Assembly (NCBI GenBank): GCA_000619965.1
Contig: JHVD01000020.1
Location: 1 to 54,042, forward strand
Direction of reading: 5' to 3'
DNA length: 54,042 nucleotides
Origin: Propionibacteriaceae bacterium P6A17
Lineage (GTDB): Bacteria > Actinomycetota > Actinomycetes > Propionibacteriales > Propionibacteriaceae
A model generated the notes under the pieces. That model saw only the letters and a program-made list of their open reading frames with translations, had not been told where the DNA came from and made no database searches. Position numbers and translations under genes: made by a program. Below are positions 36,475 through 44,566 of this stretch, in pieces (within the stretch, counting starts at the first letter, position 1; every line of letters begins with the position of its first letter).

Positions 36475-36546
36475 GCCCCCGTAGCTCAGGGGATAGAGCA
36501 CCGCCCTCCGGAGGCGGGAGCCGAGGTTCGAATCCTCGCGGGGGCG
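36475..36546 (+). tRNA. tRNA-Arg (anticodon CCG)
   Basis: A complete cloverleaf: acceptor GCCCCCG pairs with CGGGGGC, D stem GCTC/GAGC, anticodon stem CCGCC/GGCGG with loop CTCCGGA (anticodon CCG, reads CGG), a four-base variable loop, and T stem CGAGG/CCTCG with loop TTCGAAT. The discriminator is G46 of the line ending at 36546. CCA is not encoded. CGG is a common Arg codon in GC-rich genomes. Confidence 0.97.
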
Positions 36547-36576
36547 CCCAAGCATTCGACACCCTGGGGCAGGTCC

Positions 36577-37812
36577 TTGACGAAACCGCACGACGCCAAG
36601 CTGGGCTCCGTCGCGCTCTTGCTGCTGTTCGCCGTGACCCGGATCATCACCGTCTTGCTGTGGCTCGATCCGAACGCCAACTTCGTCGCCAACGACATCA
36701 GCTACTACGGCTATCACCTCCACCGGCTCTCCGAAGGCGCGACGGACGTCATGACGGAGTACCCGCCTCCGGCGGTGTGGATCCTCAACGCCCTGTACCT
36801 GCTCGGCGGCGGCTGGCAGACATGGATGCCCGTCTACGCGACGGCGATGCTGCTCCTCGACGGTGCCGTCGCCGTGAGCCTCTACCGGCGGGGGCGGGCG
36901 ACGGCGTCGCTGTTCTGGATCCTGTTCACCGGCGCCAACGGGGCGATCGTGTGGTTCCGCTTCGATCTGATCCCGGGCGCGCTCGTGGCCTGGGCGTGCA
37001 TCTTCCTCGCGTCGCGCCCGCGCCTGGCGGGCGCACTGGTCGCCGTCGGGGCCTCGATCAAGCTCTGGCCGGCGTTGCTGATCGCACCGATGGCCGCCCC
37101 GAGCCCGATCCGCGGCGAGGGACGCCGTCGGGTCCTCGCCTTCGCCGGCACCGGCGCCGCCATCGCGCTCCTGTCCGTTGCCGTCGAGGGTCTGGAGCGC
37201 AACCTCGGGCCGTTGCGCTGGCAGTCGGAGCGCGGACTGCAGATTGAGTCGGTGCCCGCGACGGTGATCCAGTTCTGGCGGACCTTCCTCGACGCGCCAC
37301 TGTGGCACGTCGAGTTGTCCGAGTACAACGCCCTGGAGCTCTTCGGCCCGGGCGTGTCCCAGACCCTCGCGGTGGCCTCGGCCCTCACCGTGGCCACGGT
37401 CCTCGTCGCCGTCTGGCTCGGAGCACGCCTCGTGCGCCGCGAGGCTGGCCCCGACCCGATACTGCTCGCCATCACCGCCATCCTGCTGCTGACGGTGGTC
37501 ACCTCCAAGACTCTCTCGCCGCAGTACGTCGTGTGGCTCGGCGGCCCGGTGGCCGCACTCCTGCTCCAACCCCTCGCACCGAGGATGCGCCGACACGTGG
37601 TGGTGCAGGCCGTCTCCCTGGTCGTCATCGCGGGGCTGACGCAGTACACCTACCCTTGGGGCGCAGCGGGGATCATGGCGCTCCCGCACGGCAGCGCCCC
37701 GCAGATGTCCGTCCTGATCCTGCGCAACCTCGGACTCGTGGCCCTCACGGTGCACGCGCTGTGGCTGTCCATCGCCGCCAGCCGCGTGCCGTCGAGGACG
37801 TCATCATCTTGA
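36577..37812 (+). CDS. Polytopic membrane glycosyltransferase, GT87/DUF2029 type
   Basis: This protein of about 411 residues has some ten membrane helices and the GT-C style features of polyprenol-phosphate-mannose-dependent mannosyltransferases. An acidic loop after the first helix (LWLDPNANFVANDISYYG) precedes TEYPPPAVWILNALY, and later come FRFDLIPGALVAWA and TSKTLSPQYVVWLGG. It would transfer a sugar to lipoglycan on the outer membrane face. The start appears to be TTG (36577), with GGGGCAGG just upstream; longer frames run through the tRNA and are impossible. It begins 30 bases after the tRNA and may share its promoter. Confidence 0.75.
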   Translation: MTKPHDAKLGSVALLLLFAVTRIITVLLWLDPNANFVANDISYYGYHLHRLSEGATDVMTEYPPPAVWILNALYLLGGGWQTWMPVYATAMLLLDGAVAVSLYRRGRATASLFWILFTGANGAIVWFRFDLIPGALVAWACIFLASRPRLAGALVAVGASIKLWPALLIAPMAAPSPIRGEGRRRVLAFAGTGAAIALLSVAVEGLERNLGPLRWQSERGLQIESVPATVIQFWRTFLDAPLWHVELSEYNALELFGPGVSQTLAVASALTVATVLVAVWLGARLVRREAGPDPILLAITAILLLTVVTSKTLSPQYVVWLGGPVAALLLQPLAPRMRRHVVVQAVSLVVIAGLTQYTYPWGAAGIMALPHGSAPQMSVLILRNLGLVALTVHALWLSIAASRVPSRTSSS

Positions 37813-37821
37813 AGTTTTGGC

Positions 37822-37854
37822 TAAGCTGTCCATTGCAGCCGCAGGAGTCTGCGG
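37822..37854 (+). promoter_or_regulatory. Candidate kgd promoter and leader hairpin
   Basis: TAAGCT (37822-37827) is a reasonable -10. The leader that would follow holds a perfect 6-bp hairpin, CCGCAG-GAGT-CTGCGG (37839-37854), about 20 bases before the start codon. I see no known riboswitch. Confidence 0.35.
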
Positions 37855-37875
37855 GAAACCACGAACGAGAGGGAT

Positions 37876-40800
37876 GTGGCACAGCCACACGCGAGAATGT
37901 CTACAGTTCAGTCGCACGATGATTTCGGTGCCAATGCGTGGTTGATCGACGAGATGCGGGAATCGTATGAACGGGATCCCAACTCCGTCGATGCTTCGTG
38001 GCAGGAGTATTTCGCGAAGGAACGCGGCGCCAAGCCCGCCGCGACGGCTGCTCAGCCCACCCCGACGACGCCGTCGGCGGCCGCTGAGCCCGGCCCTGTG
38101 CCCCAGCCCGCAGCGAAGCCGGAGCGCCCCAGCTCGAGCGACCATCCGGCTCCGCCGAGCGCCAATGCCCCCGCCACCGAACGAGTGAAGACCACCGCGG
38201 AGTCGCCCGCGCAGCCCGGCAGCGGCGCCGGCCTGTCCGCGAATGCCCCGAGCCCCACGCTGCGCCCCGACGTCGCCCCGAAGCAGGCGAAGTACACCGT
38301 GCTGCGGGGTGCGCCGATGCGCACCGCGAAGAACATGGAGGCCTCCCTCACCGTGCCGACCGCGACGTCGGTGCGCTCCGTGCCGATGAAGCTCGTGATC
38401 GACCAGCGCACGTCGATCAACAATTTCCTGCGCACCACCAAGGGCGGCAAGGTCTCCTTCACGCACATCATCGCCTACGCGATGGTGCGGGCCCTGAAGA
38501 AGGTGCCCAGCATGAACAACGCGTACGAGGTCGTCGACGGCAAGCCGAACCTCGTCGAGAACCCGGCGATCAACCTGGGCATCGCCATCGACATCAAGAA
38601 GGAGGGCGGCCCCCGCCAGCTCCTCGTCCCCAACATCAAAGGCTGCGAAGAGCTCGACTTCGCGCAGTTCTGGGCGGCGTACGAGGCCGTCGTCGCCAAG
38701 GCCCGCAACAACGAGCTCACCGTCGACGACTTCGCGCGCACCACGGCCTCGATCACCAATCCCGGCGGCATCGGCACCAACCACTCGGTGCCGCGCCTCA
38801 TGAACGGTCAGGGCCTCATCCTGGGCGTCGGCAACATCGACTACCCGGCCGAGTTCCAGGGCATGTCGCCCTCGCGCCTGCTCGAGCTCGGCGTGTCGAA
38901 GATGACGACCCTCACGTCCACCTACGACCACCGCGTCATCCAGGGCGCCGAGTCCGGTGAGTTCCTCAAGGTCATGCACGAGCTCCTGCTCGGCGCGGAC
39001 GGCTTCTACGACGACATCTTCGAGGCGCTGCGCATCCCTTACGAGCCGCTGCGCTGGGCGCCCGACGTGTCCGCGCACCGGATGGACCAGGTGGGCAAGC
39101 AGGCGCGGGTGCTGGAGCTCATCAACGCCTACCGCACGTTCGGCCACCTCGTCGCCAACACCGACCCGCTCGAGTACCGGGCCCGTAGCCACGAGGACCT
39201 GCGCCTCGAGACCCACGGGCTCACGATCTGGGATCTGGACCGCGAGTTCGCCATCGGCACGTTCGGCGGCGCACCCCGTCGCTACCTGACGCTGCGCGAG
39301 ATCCTCGCCACCCTGCAGGACTCCTACTGCCGCACGCTCGCCGTCGAGTACATGCACATCGCCGACGGCAAGCAGCGCACCTGGTTCCAGCAGCGCATGG
39401 AACAGCCCTTCACTCCGCTGACGCACGAGGAGCACATGCACGCCCTCGACAAGCTCAACGAGGCGGAGATCTTCGAGACCTTCCTTCAGACGAAGTTCGT
39501 CGGCCAGAAGCGGTTCTCGCTCGAGGGCGGCGAGTCGCTGATCGTCCTGCTCGACGAGATCGCCCAGCGGGCTGCCAACGACTCGCTCGACGAGGTCTGC
39601 ATCGGCATGCCGCACCGCGGGCGCCTCAACGTCTTGGCCAACATCGTCGGCAAGAAGTACGGGCAGATCTTCAAGGAGTTCGACGGCGTCGCCGACACCA
39701 AGGGCACCGGCGACGTGAAGTACCACCTCGGCAGCGAGGGCACGTTCGTCGCGAGCAACGGTCGCACCATCAAGGCGTCGGTGGCCGCGAACCCGTCGCA
39801 CCTCGAGGCCGTCAACCCCGTCCTCATGGGCATTGCCCGCGCCAAGCAGGACATGCTCGGAGCCGACGACTTCCCCGTGCTGCCGATCTTGCTGCACGGC
39901 GACGCGTCGTTCGCGGGCCAGGGCGTGGTGTTCGAGACGCTGCAGATGAGCCAGCTGCGTGGCTACAAGGTCGGCGGCACCGTGCACGTCGTGGTGAACA
40001 ACCAGGTCGGGTTCACCACCTCGCCCATCGAATCGCGCACCGCCACGTACTGCACCGACGTCGCCAAGGCCATCGCCGCGCCCGTGCTGCACGTCAACGG
40101 CGACGATCCCGACGCCTGCGTGCGCGCCGCGCGGATCGCGTTCGAATACCGTCAGGCGTTCAACAAGGACGTCGTCATCGACCTCGTCTGCTACCGCCGC
40201 CGTGGCCACAACGAGGGCGACGACCCGAGCTTCACGCAGCCGAAGATGTACGACCTCATCGAGCAGAAACGCTCCACGCGCCGCCTCTACACCGAGGCGC
40301 TCATCGGTCGTGGCGACATCTCCATGGCGGACGCCGAGGATGTCATGAACCGCTTCCGCGACCGCCTCGAGGGCGTGTTCAAGGAGATGCGCGAGAAGAA
40401 GGACCAGGTGGACGACGACTACCGCAAGGTGCCGTACTACCCCACCAAGCCCGACCAGCGCCTCACCGAGATCACCCCCGACGAGGTCCGTCGCATTTCC
40501 GAGGCGCACCGCACCTTCCCCGAGGGATTCACAGTGCACCCGAAGGTGCTGCCCCAGATGGAGCGTCGGGCGCAGGCCATCCTCAACGGCCCGATCGACT
40601 GGGCCACTGCCGAGATGATGGCCATCGGCTCGCTGCTGATGGAGGGCCGTCCCGTGCGCATGTCCGGACAGGATGCACGTCGCGGCACCTTCTCGCAGCG
40701 TTTCGCGGCGGTCGTCGACAGGGTCACCAACGAGGCCTATGTCCCGCTGAAGCACCTCACCGACGACCAGGCACCGTTCGAGATCTACGACTCCCTGCTC

Positions 40801-41637
40801 TCGGAATACGCCGTGGTGGGCTTCGAGTACGGCTACTCGGTGGCGCGGCCCGATGCGTTGGTGCTGTGGGAGGCGCAGTTCGGCGACTTCGCCAACGGCG
40901 CGCAGACCATCTCCGACGAGTTCATCTCCTCGGCGGATGCGAAGTGGGGCCAGAAGTCGGGCGTCGTCCTGCTGCTCCCCCACGGCTACGAGGGGCAGGG
41001 GCCCGACCACAGCTCGGCCCGCATCGAGCGGTGGCTGCAGCTCTGCGCCGAGAACGCCCTGGCCGTGTGCCAGCCCTCGACCCCGGCGAGCCACTTCCAC
41101 CTGCTGCGCAACCACGCCTACGTCAACTACCACCGTCCGGTGGTGATCGCGTCGCCGAAGTCGATGCTGCGCAACAAGCTCGCCGTGTCGCAGCCCGAGG
41201 AGTTCACGTCGGGGAGCTGGATACCGGCCATCGACGACCCGACGATCACGGATCCTTCGCAGGTCGAGCGGGTGCTCCTCTGCTCCGGCAAGGTGCGCTG
41301 GGACCTCGTCGCTGCCCGCAAGAAGCAGGGCTTGGAGGGCAAGATCGCCATCGTCTCGCTCGAGCGGCTGTATCCGCTGCCCGACGAGGCCCTCGCGCAG
41401 ATCCTGTCCCGCTACGCCCACGTCACCGACGTGCGCTACGTCCAGGATGAGCCGGAGAACCAGGGTGCGTGGCCGTTCATGGCGTTGCACCTCGCCAAGG
41501 CGATCCGCGAGCACTTGCCCTCGTTCGGGGAGCTGACGCCCGTGACCCGGCCGTGGTCCTCGGCCCCGTCCGTCGGCTCCGTGAAGCGCCACCAGTCCGA
41601 GGAAGCCGACCTGCTGCGTCGCGCACTGGAGGCCTGA
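37876..41637 (+). CDS. kgd: Multifunctional 2-oxoglutarate dehydrogenase E1 / decarboxylase with E2-like domain
   Basis: This 1253-residue TCA-cycle protein has four parts. A short helix (FGANAWLIDEMRESYERDP) is followed by a Pro/Ala linker (about 55-130). An E2-type acyltransferase domain without lipoyl domain (about 135-365) contains the catalytic His in TSTYDHRVIQGAESGEF. The E1 part (from about 390) carries IGMPHRGRLNVLANIVGKKY, the ThDP-binding GDASFAGQGVVFET and the transketolase-like end. This fused design is specific to actinobacteria, where it works with separate lipoylated E2 and is controlled by GarA/OdhI. GTG 37876 follows GAGAGGG; an in-frame ATG at 37897 is the alternative. Confidence 0.96.
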   Translation: MAQPHARMSTVQSHDDFGANAWLIDEMRESYERDPNSVDASWQEYFAKERGAKPAATAAQPTPTTPSAAAEPGPVPQPAAKPERPSSSDHPAPPSANAPATERVKTTAESPAQPGSGAGLSANAPSPTLRPDVAPKQAKYTVLRGAPMRTAKNMEASLTVPTATSVRSVPMKLVIDQRTSINNFLRTTKGGKVSFTHIIAYAMVRALKKVPSMNNAYEVVDGKPNLVENPAINLGIAIDIKKEGGPRQLLVPNIKGCEELDFAQFWAAYEAVVAKARNNELTVDDFARTTASITNPGGIGTNHSVPRLMNGQGLILGVGNIDYPAEFQGMSPSRLLELGVSKMTTLTSTYDHRVIQGAESGEFLKVMHELLLGADGFYDDIFEALRIPYEPLRWAPDVSAHRMDQVGKQARVLELINAYRTFGHLVANTDPLEYRARSHEDLRLETHGLTIWDLDREFAIGTFGGAPRRYLTLREILATLQDSYCRTLAVEYMHIADGKQRTWFQQRMEQPFTPLTHEEHMHALDKLNEAEIFETFLQTKFVGQKRFSLEGGESLIVLLDEIAQRAANDSLDEVCIGMPHRGRLNVLANIVGKKYGQIFKEFDGVADTKGTGDVKYHLGSEGTFVASNGRTIKASVAANPSHLEAVNPVLMGIARAKQDMLGADDFPVLPILLHGDASFAGQGVVFETLQMSQLRGYKVGGTVHVVVNNQVGFTTSPIESRTATYCTDVAKAIAAPVLHVNGDDPDACVRAARIAFEYRQAFNKDVVIDLVCYRRRGHNEGDDPSFTQPKMYDLIEQKRSTRRLYTEALIGRGDISMADAEDVMNRFRDRLEGVFKEMREKKDQVDDDYRKVPYYPTKPDQRLTEITPDEVRRISEAHRTFPEGFTVHPKVLPQMERRAQAILNGPIDWATAEMMAIGSLLMEGRPVRMSGQDARRGTFSQRFAAVVDRVTNEAYVPLKHLTDDQAPFEIYDSLLSEYAVVGFEYGYSVARPDALVLWEAQFGDFANGAQTISDEFISSADAKWGQKSGVVLLLPHGYEGQGPDHSSARIERWLQLCAENALAVCQPSTPASHFHLLRNHAYVNYHRPVVIASPKSMLRNKLAVSQPEEFTSGSWIPAIDDPTITDPSQVERVLLCSGKVRWDLVAARKKQGLEGKIAIVSLERLYPLPDEALAQILSRYAHVTDVRYVQDEPENQGAWPFMALHLAKAIREHLPSFGELTPVTRPWSSAPSVGSVKRHQSEEADLLRRALEA

Positions 41638-41813
41638 TGTACTTCACCGACCGTGGGCTCGAGGAGTTGGTCGACCGGCGCGGCGAGGAGGAAGTGTCCT
41701 TCGAGTGGCTGGCTGATCGCCTCCGCACGTTCGTCGACCTGAACCCGGAGTTCGAGACGGTCGTGGAGCGCCTGGCCTCCTGGCTGGCCAGGCTCGACGA
41801 CGACGAGGACTGA
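41637..41813 (+). CDS. DUF6104 small protein coupled to kgd
   Basis: This 58-residue acidic protein (YFTDRGLEELVDRRGEEEVSFEWLADRLRTFVDLNPEFETVVERLASWLARLDDDED) starts inside the kgd stop codon (TGATG). It is predicted fully helical and has no cysteines or signal sequence. It fits the DUF6104 family of short actinobacterial proteins, which has no assigned function. The tight coupling suggests a role linked to Kgd, but that is inference. Confidence 0.75.
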   Translation: MYFTDRGLEELVDRRGEEEVSFEWLADRLRTFVDLNPEFETVVERLASWLARLDDDED

Positions 41814-41825
41814 CCTCACACCCCA

Positions 41826-41866
41826 GATGGCGGTGCGGCCCCGATCAGCGGGGCCGCATCGCCATC
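41826..41866. terminator. Bidirectional terminator between DUF6104 and the convergent gene
   Basis: A stem of about 18 bp (41826-41843 with 41849-41866, one G-T pair) closes on a five-base loop. The stop codon of the minus-strand gene (41845-41847) sits in the loop, so the hairpin serves both directions and overlaps that gene's last codons. Confidence 0.8.
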
Positions 41867-42234
41867 CGCGTCGAGGGCAGGATGGCGGCGACGCCGCCCG
41901 CGATCGACATCAGCAGCCAGACGACCGCCAGCCAAAACTGGAAGCCGTGGTCGGTGCGGATGAACGACCCGGCCGTGAACGCGTTGAGCAGCGAGACGGC
42001 CACCATCATCCCCCACGCCCACGACTGACGCAGCCATGCCGCGACGGCGATCGCCGCGATGATCGCTGCATAGATGAACATCATGATGGCCACGCTGATG
42101 CCGAGCTCTGCGGTGTGGGAGAGCAACGACCAGATCGCCGCGATGAGCACCGCGAGCGCGGTGATGGCGGTGACGGCGACGGCGATGCCGTAACTCAAGG
42201 GACGGAGGCGGTCCAGGACACGGGAGGTCGACAT
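41845..42234 (-). CDS. Small four-helix membrane protein of unknown function
   Basis: This 129-residue protein has four hydrophobic helices (LSYGIAVAVTAITALAVLIAAIWSLL; ISVAIMMFIYAAIIAAIAVAAWL; AWGMMVAVSLLNAFTAGSFI; FWLAVVWLLMSIAGGVAAILP) and a basic C-terminus. No family is recognised. ATG 42234 is preferred; a TTG at 42270 would add 12 residues. It is divergent from whiB1. Confidence 0.65.
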   Translation of the reverse strand: MSTSRVLDRLRPLSYGIAVAVTAITALAVLIAAIWSLLSHTAELGISVAIMMFIYAAIIAAIAVAAWLRQSWAWGMMVAVSLLNAFTAGSFIRTDHGFQFWLAVVWLLMSIAGGVAAILPSTRMAMRPR

Positions 42235-42285
42235 GTGCAAAGCATCCCCCAGCGAGGCGATTCGGGGCAAAATGGTGCATGGCTC

Positions 42286-42314
42286 TTGTCGATTGCCCGC
42301 TCAACGAGTATGTT
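42286..42314 (+). promoter_or_regulatory. whiB1 promoter (TTGTCG-N17-TATGTT)
   Basis: A -35 TTGTCG (42286-42291) and a -10 TATGTT (42309-42314) are separated by 17 bases. The predicted leader of about 40 bases has GGAG seven bases before the ATG. Confidence 0.6.
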
Positions 42315-42359
42315 GCAGTGGTTGTCGTTTCGGAGCCACGTGAGAAATGGAGTTTGTCA

Positions 42360-42611
42360 ATGGATTGGCGTCACAAGGCTGCTTGCCTGACGGAGGATCC
42401 TGAGCTCTTCTTTCCCGTGGGCAATACCGGCCCCGCCCTGGCCCAGGTCGAAGAGGCGAAGAAGATCTGTCAGCGATGCGAAGTCCGCGACCAGTGCCTA
42501 GCGTGGGCCCTCGAAGCCGGCCAGGACCACGGGGTCTGGGGCGGCATGAGCGAGGACGAACGTCGGGCCATCAAGCGGCGCAACGCGCGCAGCCGGGTGC
42601 GCGCGCACTGA
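42360..42611 (+). CDS. whiB1: WhiB1-type iron-sulfur transcription factor
   Basis: This 83-residue Wbl protein binds a [4Fe-4S] cluster and the housekeeping sigma factor. The four cluster cysteines are Cys9, Cys37, Cys40 and Cys46, the same positions as in mycobacterial WhiB1, followed by the GVWGG turn and a basic tail (RRAIKRRNARSRVR) for DNA contact. The ATG at 42360 gives the family start DWRHKAAC. The cluster reacts with nitric oxide in characterised WhiB1 proteins. The convergent gene is a PdtaS-type kinase, as in Mycobacterium. Confidence 0.96.
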   Translation: MDWRHKAACLTEDPELFFPVGNTGPALAQVEEAKKICQRCEVRDQCLAWALEAGQDHGVWGGMSEDERRAIKRRNARSRVRAH

Positions 42612-42630
42612 ACGTCGTCGTCGGCGACGC

Positions 42631-42654
42631 GGGCTGGGCTCGAAGGCTCAGCCC
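42631..42654 (+). terminator. whiB1 terminator
   Basis: GGGCTG pairs with CAGCCC, with further inner pairs including G-T, around a short TCGAAG loop, and TTTCCC follows. It overlaps the last codons of the convergent kinase gene (stop at 42648). Confidence 0.6.
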
Positions 42655-44111
42655 TTTCCCTTGCCCTTGACCCGCAGCGCGTGCAGCGGCAGCTCGATGA
42701 TGGCCGCCGTGCCCGGGCCGTCGCTCCTGGGCTCCAGTGCAAACGTGCCCTGCAGGTCGGCGATGAGCGTGCGAATGATCGACAGCCCGAGGCTCGTCTG
42801 ACGGCCGAGCTGGAACTCCGGGTCCAGCCCCACCCCGTTGTCGGCGATCGTGATCCGCAGAATCTCGTCGGAACGCTCGGGGATCACCAGCACCTCGCCC
42901 GACGAACTGCGCAGGCCGTGCTCGATGGCGTTCTGGCACAGCTCGGTGACGATCATCGACATCGACGTCGCCACCCCCGCGGGGATGACGCCGAAGCTGC
43001 CGACGCGGCGCGCCTGGACCGTCCCGGAGGCCGCAGCCAGATCGCCCACCATGTCGAGGATCTTGTCGCAGATCTCGTCGAAGGCAACGTCCTCGGTGAT
43101 GGACTGGCTGAGCGTCTCGTGGACCACCGCGATCGAGCTCACGCGCCGCATCGCGTCGCGCAGTGCCTCCTTGCCCTCGGGAGATGACAGTCGGCGCGAC
43201 TGCATGCGCAGCAGCGCCGCGACGGTCTGGAGGTTGTTCTTCACTCGGTGGTGGATCTCACGAATGGTGGCGTCCTTCGTGACCAGCATGCGGTCGCGCC
43301 TGCGCAGGTCGGTCGTGTCCCTGCACAGCACGAGCATGCCGGCCGATCGTCGCGCCCGCCACAGCGGCATCAGCATGAACCGCATCGACGCCGTCCCGCG
43401 GACCACCTCGAATTCCAGGCTGAGGGTCCCGTCAAGGTCGGTGCCGACGGTCTGACCGACGCCCTCGAGGCCCTCGCGCAGCGACCGGATGAGCCCGCGG
43501 AAGTCCTCACCCTCGATGTCGCCGCTGGCGCCGAGCCGCCGGAAGCCGGTGACTGCGTTGGGGCTCGCGTAGGAGATGGTGCCGTCGGGCTGGACGCGCA
43601 GCATGCCGTCGCCGACGCGCGGGGCCAGGGCCTTGTCCGCCGGCTGGAGCAGCGGAAACTCGCCGCGCACCAGCATCTGCGTCAGGATCTCGGCCACTTC
43701 CAGAGCGCTCTCCTCCTGTGGCCCCATGGCGCGCACGCCCATCTGATTGGTGTGCCGCTCCAGCACAGCGATGGGGCGTTCATGGCGGAACACGGGAATG
43801 GCCCACACCCCGACGGGGATCCCTGCGCTCAGCGCGTTGTCGCTGGTCTCCGTCACCTCCCGGGTGAGCCAGGCGCTCAGCACCGGGTGGTCTGGCTCGT
43901 CATGGCCGACGGTCTCCCCGACGATGTCGTGCTCGATTGCGGTCGGTCCCGTGACCGGCCGCACCTGGTTGGTGCAGACGAACGTCTCTCCCTGCTCGTC
44001 GAGTGGCCTCCAGAGGACCAGATCCGAGTAACACAGGTCCGCGAAGAAATTCCATTGGGCGACGAAGGCATCCAGCCACTCCGTGTCGGTGAGGTCGTCT
44101 GCATCATGCAT
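42648..44111 (-). CDS. pdtaS: PdtaS-type sensor histidine kinase (HisKA_2)
   Basis: This 487-residue soluble kinase has an N-terminal GAF-like domain (about 1-150), a PAS domain (about 165-270), a HisKA_2 dimerisation helix (REIHHRVKNNLQTVAALL, phospho-acceptor His287 or His288) and an HATPase domain (VTELCQNAIEHGL, ADNGVGLD, GLSIIRTL). No membrane helix is present. In Mycobacterium PdtaS phosphorylates PdtaR, an RNA-binding antiterminator; no such regulator is in this window. The ATG at 44111 is taken, with GTG 44117 as alternative. It ends in a Lys/Gly tail (VKGKGKG). Confidence 0.9.
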   Translation of the reverse strand: MHDADDLTDTEWLDAFVAQWNFFADLCYSDLVLWRPLDEQGETFVCTNQVRPVTGPTAIEHDIVGETVGHDEPDHPVLSAWLTREVTETSDNALSAGIPVGVWAIPVFRHERPIAVLERHTNQMGVRAMGPQEESALEVAEILTQMLVRGEFPLLQPADKALAPRVGDGMLRVQPDGTISYASPNAVTGFRRLGASGDIEGEDFRGLIRSLREGLEGVGQTVGTDLDGTLSLEFEVVRGTASMRFMLMPLWRARRSAGMLVLCRDTTDLRRRDRMLVTKDATIREIHHRVKNNLQTVAALLRMQSRRLSSPEGKEALRDAMRRVSSIAVVHETLSQSITEDVAFDEICDKILDMVGDLAAASGTVQARRVGSFGVIPAGVATSMSMIVTELCQNAIEHGLRSSSGEVLVIPERSDEILRITIADNGVGLDPEFQLGRQTSLGLSIIRTLIADLQGTFALEPRSDGPGTAAIIELPLHALRVKGKGKG

Positions 44112-44165
44112 GAGCACAACTGTGCCACAATGGACCGTTGCAACATCAACGCCAAGGAGATTGAC

Positions 44166-44240
44166 ATGGGCAAGACTGGTCGCAAGCGTCGCGCTCGACG
44201 CAAGAACAAGGCCAACCACGGCAAGCGTCCCAACGCCTGA
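44166..44240 (+). CDS. 50S ribosomal protein bL37 (24 residues)
   Basis: The product MGKTGRKRRARRKNKANHGK plus RPNA is 24 residues, over a third Lys or Arg, and ends in the KANHGKRPN signature of bL37, found in mycobacterial ribosome structures near the peptidyl-transferase side. It has a strong AAGGAG ribosome-binding site eight bases before the ATG and its own terminator. In Mycobacterium it lies in this same neighbourhood. It is easily missed by gene finders because of its size. Confidence 0.9.
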   Translation: MGKTGRKRRARRKNKANHGKRPNA

Positions 44241-44247
44241 CGTGACG

Positions 44248-44278
44248 AAGCCCCCGCGGTGTGCGGGGGCTTTTCCTT
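44248..44278 (+). terminator. Intrinsic terminator of bL37
   Basis: AAGCCCCCGC (44248-44257) pairs with GCGGGGGCTT (44263-44272) around a GGTGT loop, followed by TTCCTT. It is the most classical Rho-independent terminator in the window. It lies between bL37 and the convergent rsrA. Confidence 0.9.
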
Positions 44279-44302
44279 GTTCGTGCTGGTGTTGCGCCGG
44301 GC

Positions 44303-44566
44303 TCAGGACACCTCGCGTCCGATCCTCATCGAACGGATTTTGAGGTGGAGCGACGAGGGTGCCTTGGCGACGGCAGCCCTGCGGATCATCTCCTCGATGG
44401 CGGTCTCGATCTCGTACTGCTCCATACATCGCTCACAGGCGTGCAGATGGTGCCGGATGGCGTCGGCGTCGGCCTCCAACAGCTCGTTGTGGAGGAATGC
44501 GTGCACCTGATGCAGCGCGGCCACGCATTCGTCGACTTCGTGATGGGTGTGCATCTGCTCAACCAC
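44303..44566 (-). CDS. rsrA: RsrA/RshA-type zinc-binding anti-sigma factor
   Basis: This 87-residue ZAS-family anti-sigma factor binds zinc and holds SigH until oxidation releases it. The motif is Cys14, His40, Cys44, Cys47 (HHLHACERC), with the same spacing as the redox switch in Streptomyces RsrA. The GTG at 44566 is preferred: AGGGGG lies upstream and it overlaps the sigH stop. ATG 44554 is the alternative. The gene is translationally coupled to sigH, giving balanced amounts of the pair. Confidence 0.88.
   Translation of the reverse strand: MVEQMHTHHEVDECVAALHQVHAFLHNELLEADADAIRHHLHACERCMEQYEIETAIEEMIRRAAVAKAPSSLHLKIRSMRIGREVS

Noticed and set aside
36226-36576. N-terminal extension of the GT87-type gene
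   Set aside because: The longer frame would run through the tRNA-Arg gene; translation must start after it.
37839-37854. Riboswitch in the kgd leader
   Set aside because: Only a six-base-pair hairpin is present; no conserved riboswitch core can be recognised in so short a leader.
37804-41592. A 1262-codon open frame on the minus strand opposite kgd
   Set aside because: It is an artefact of GC-rich codon bias mirrored from kgd; no family motifs, highly repetitive Val/Gly/Arg content, no start signals.
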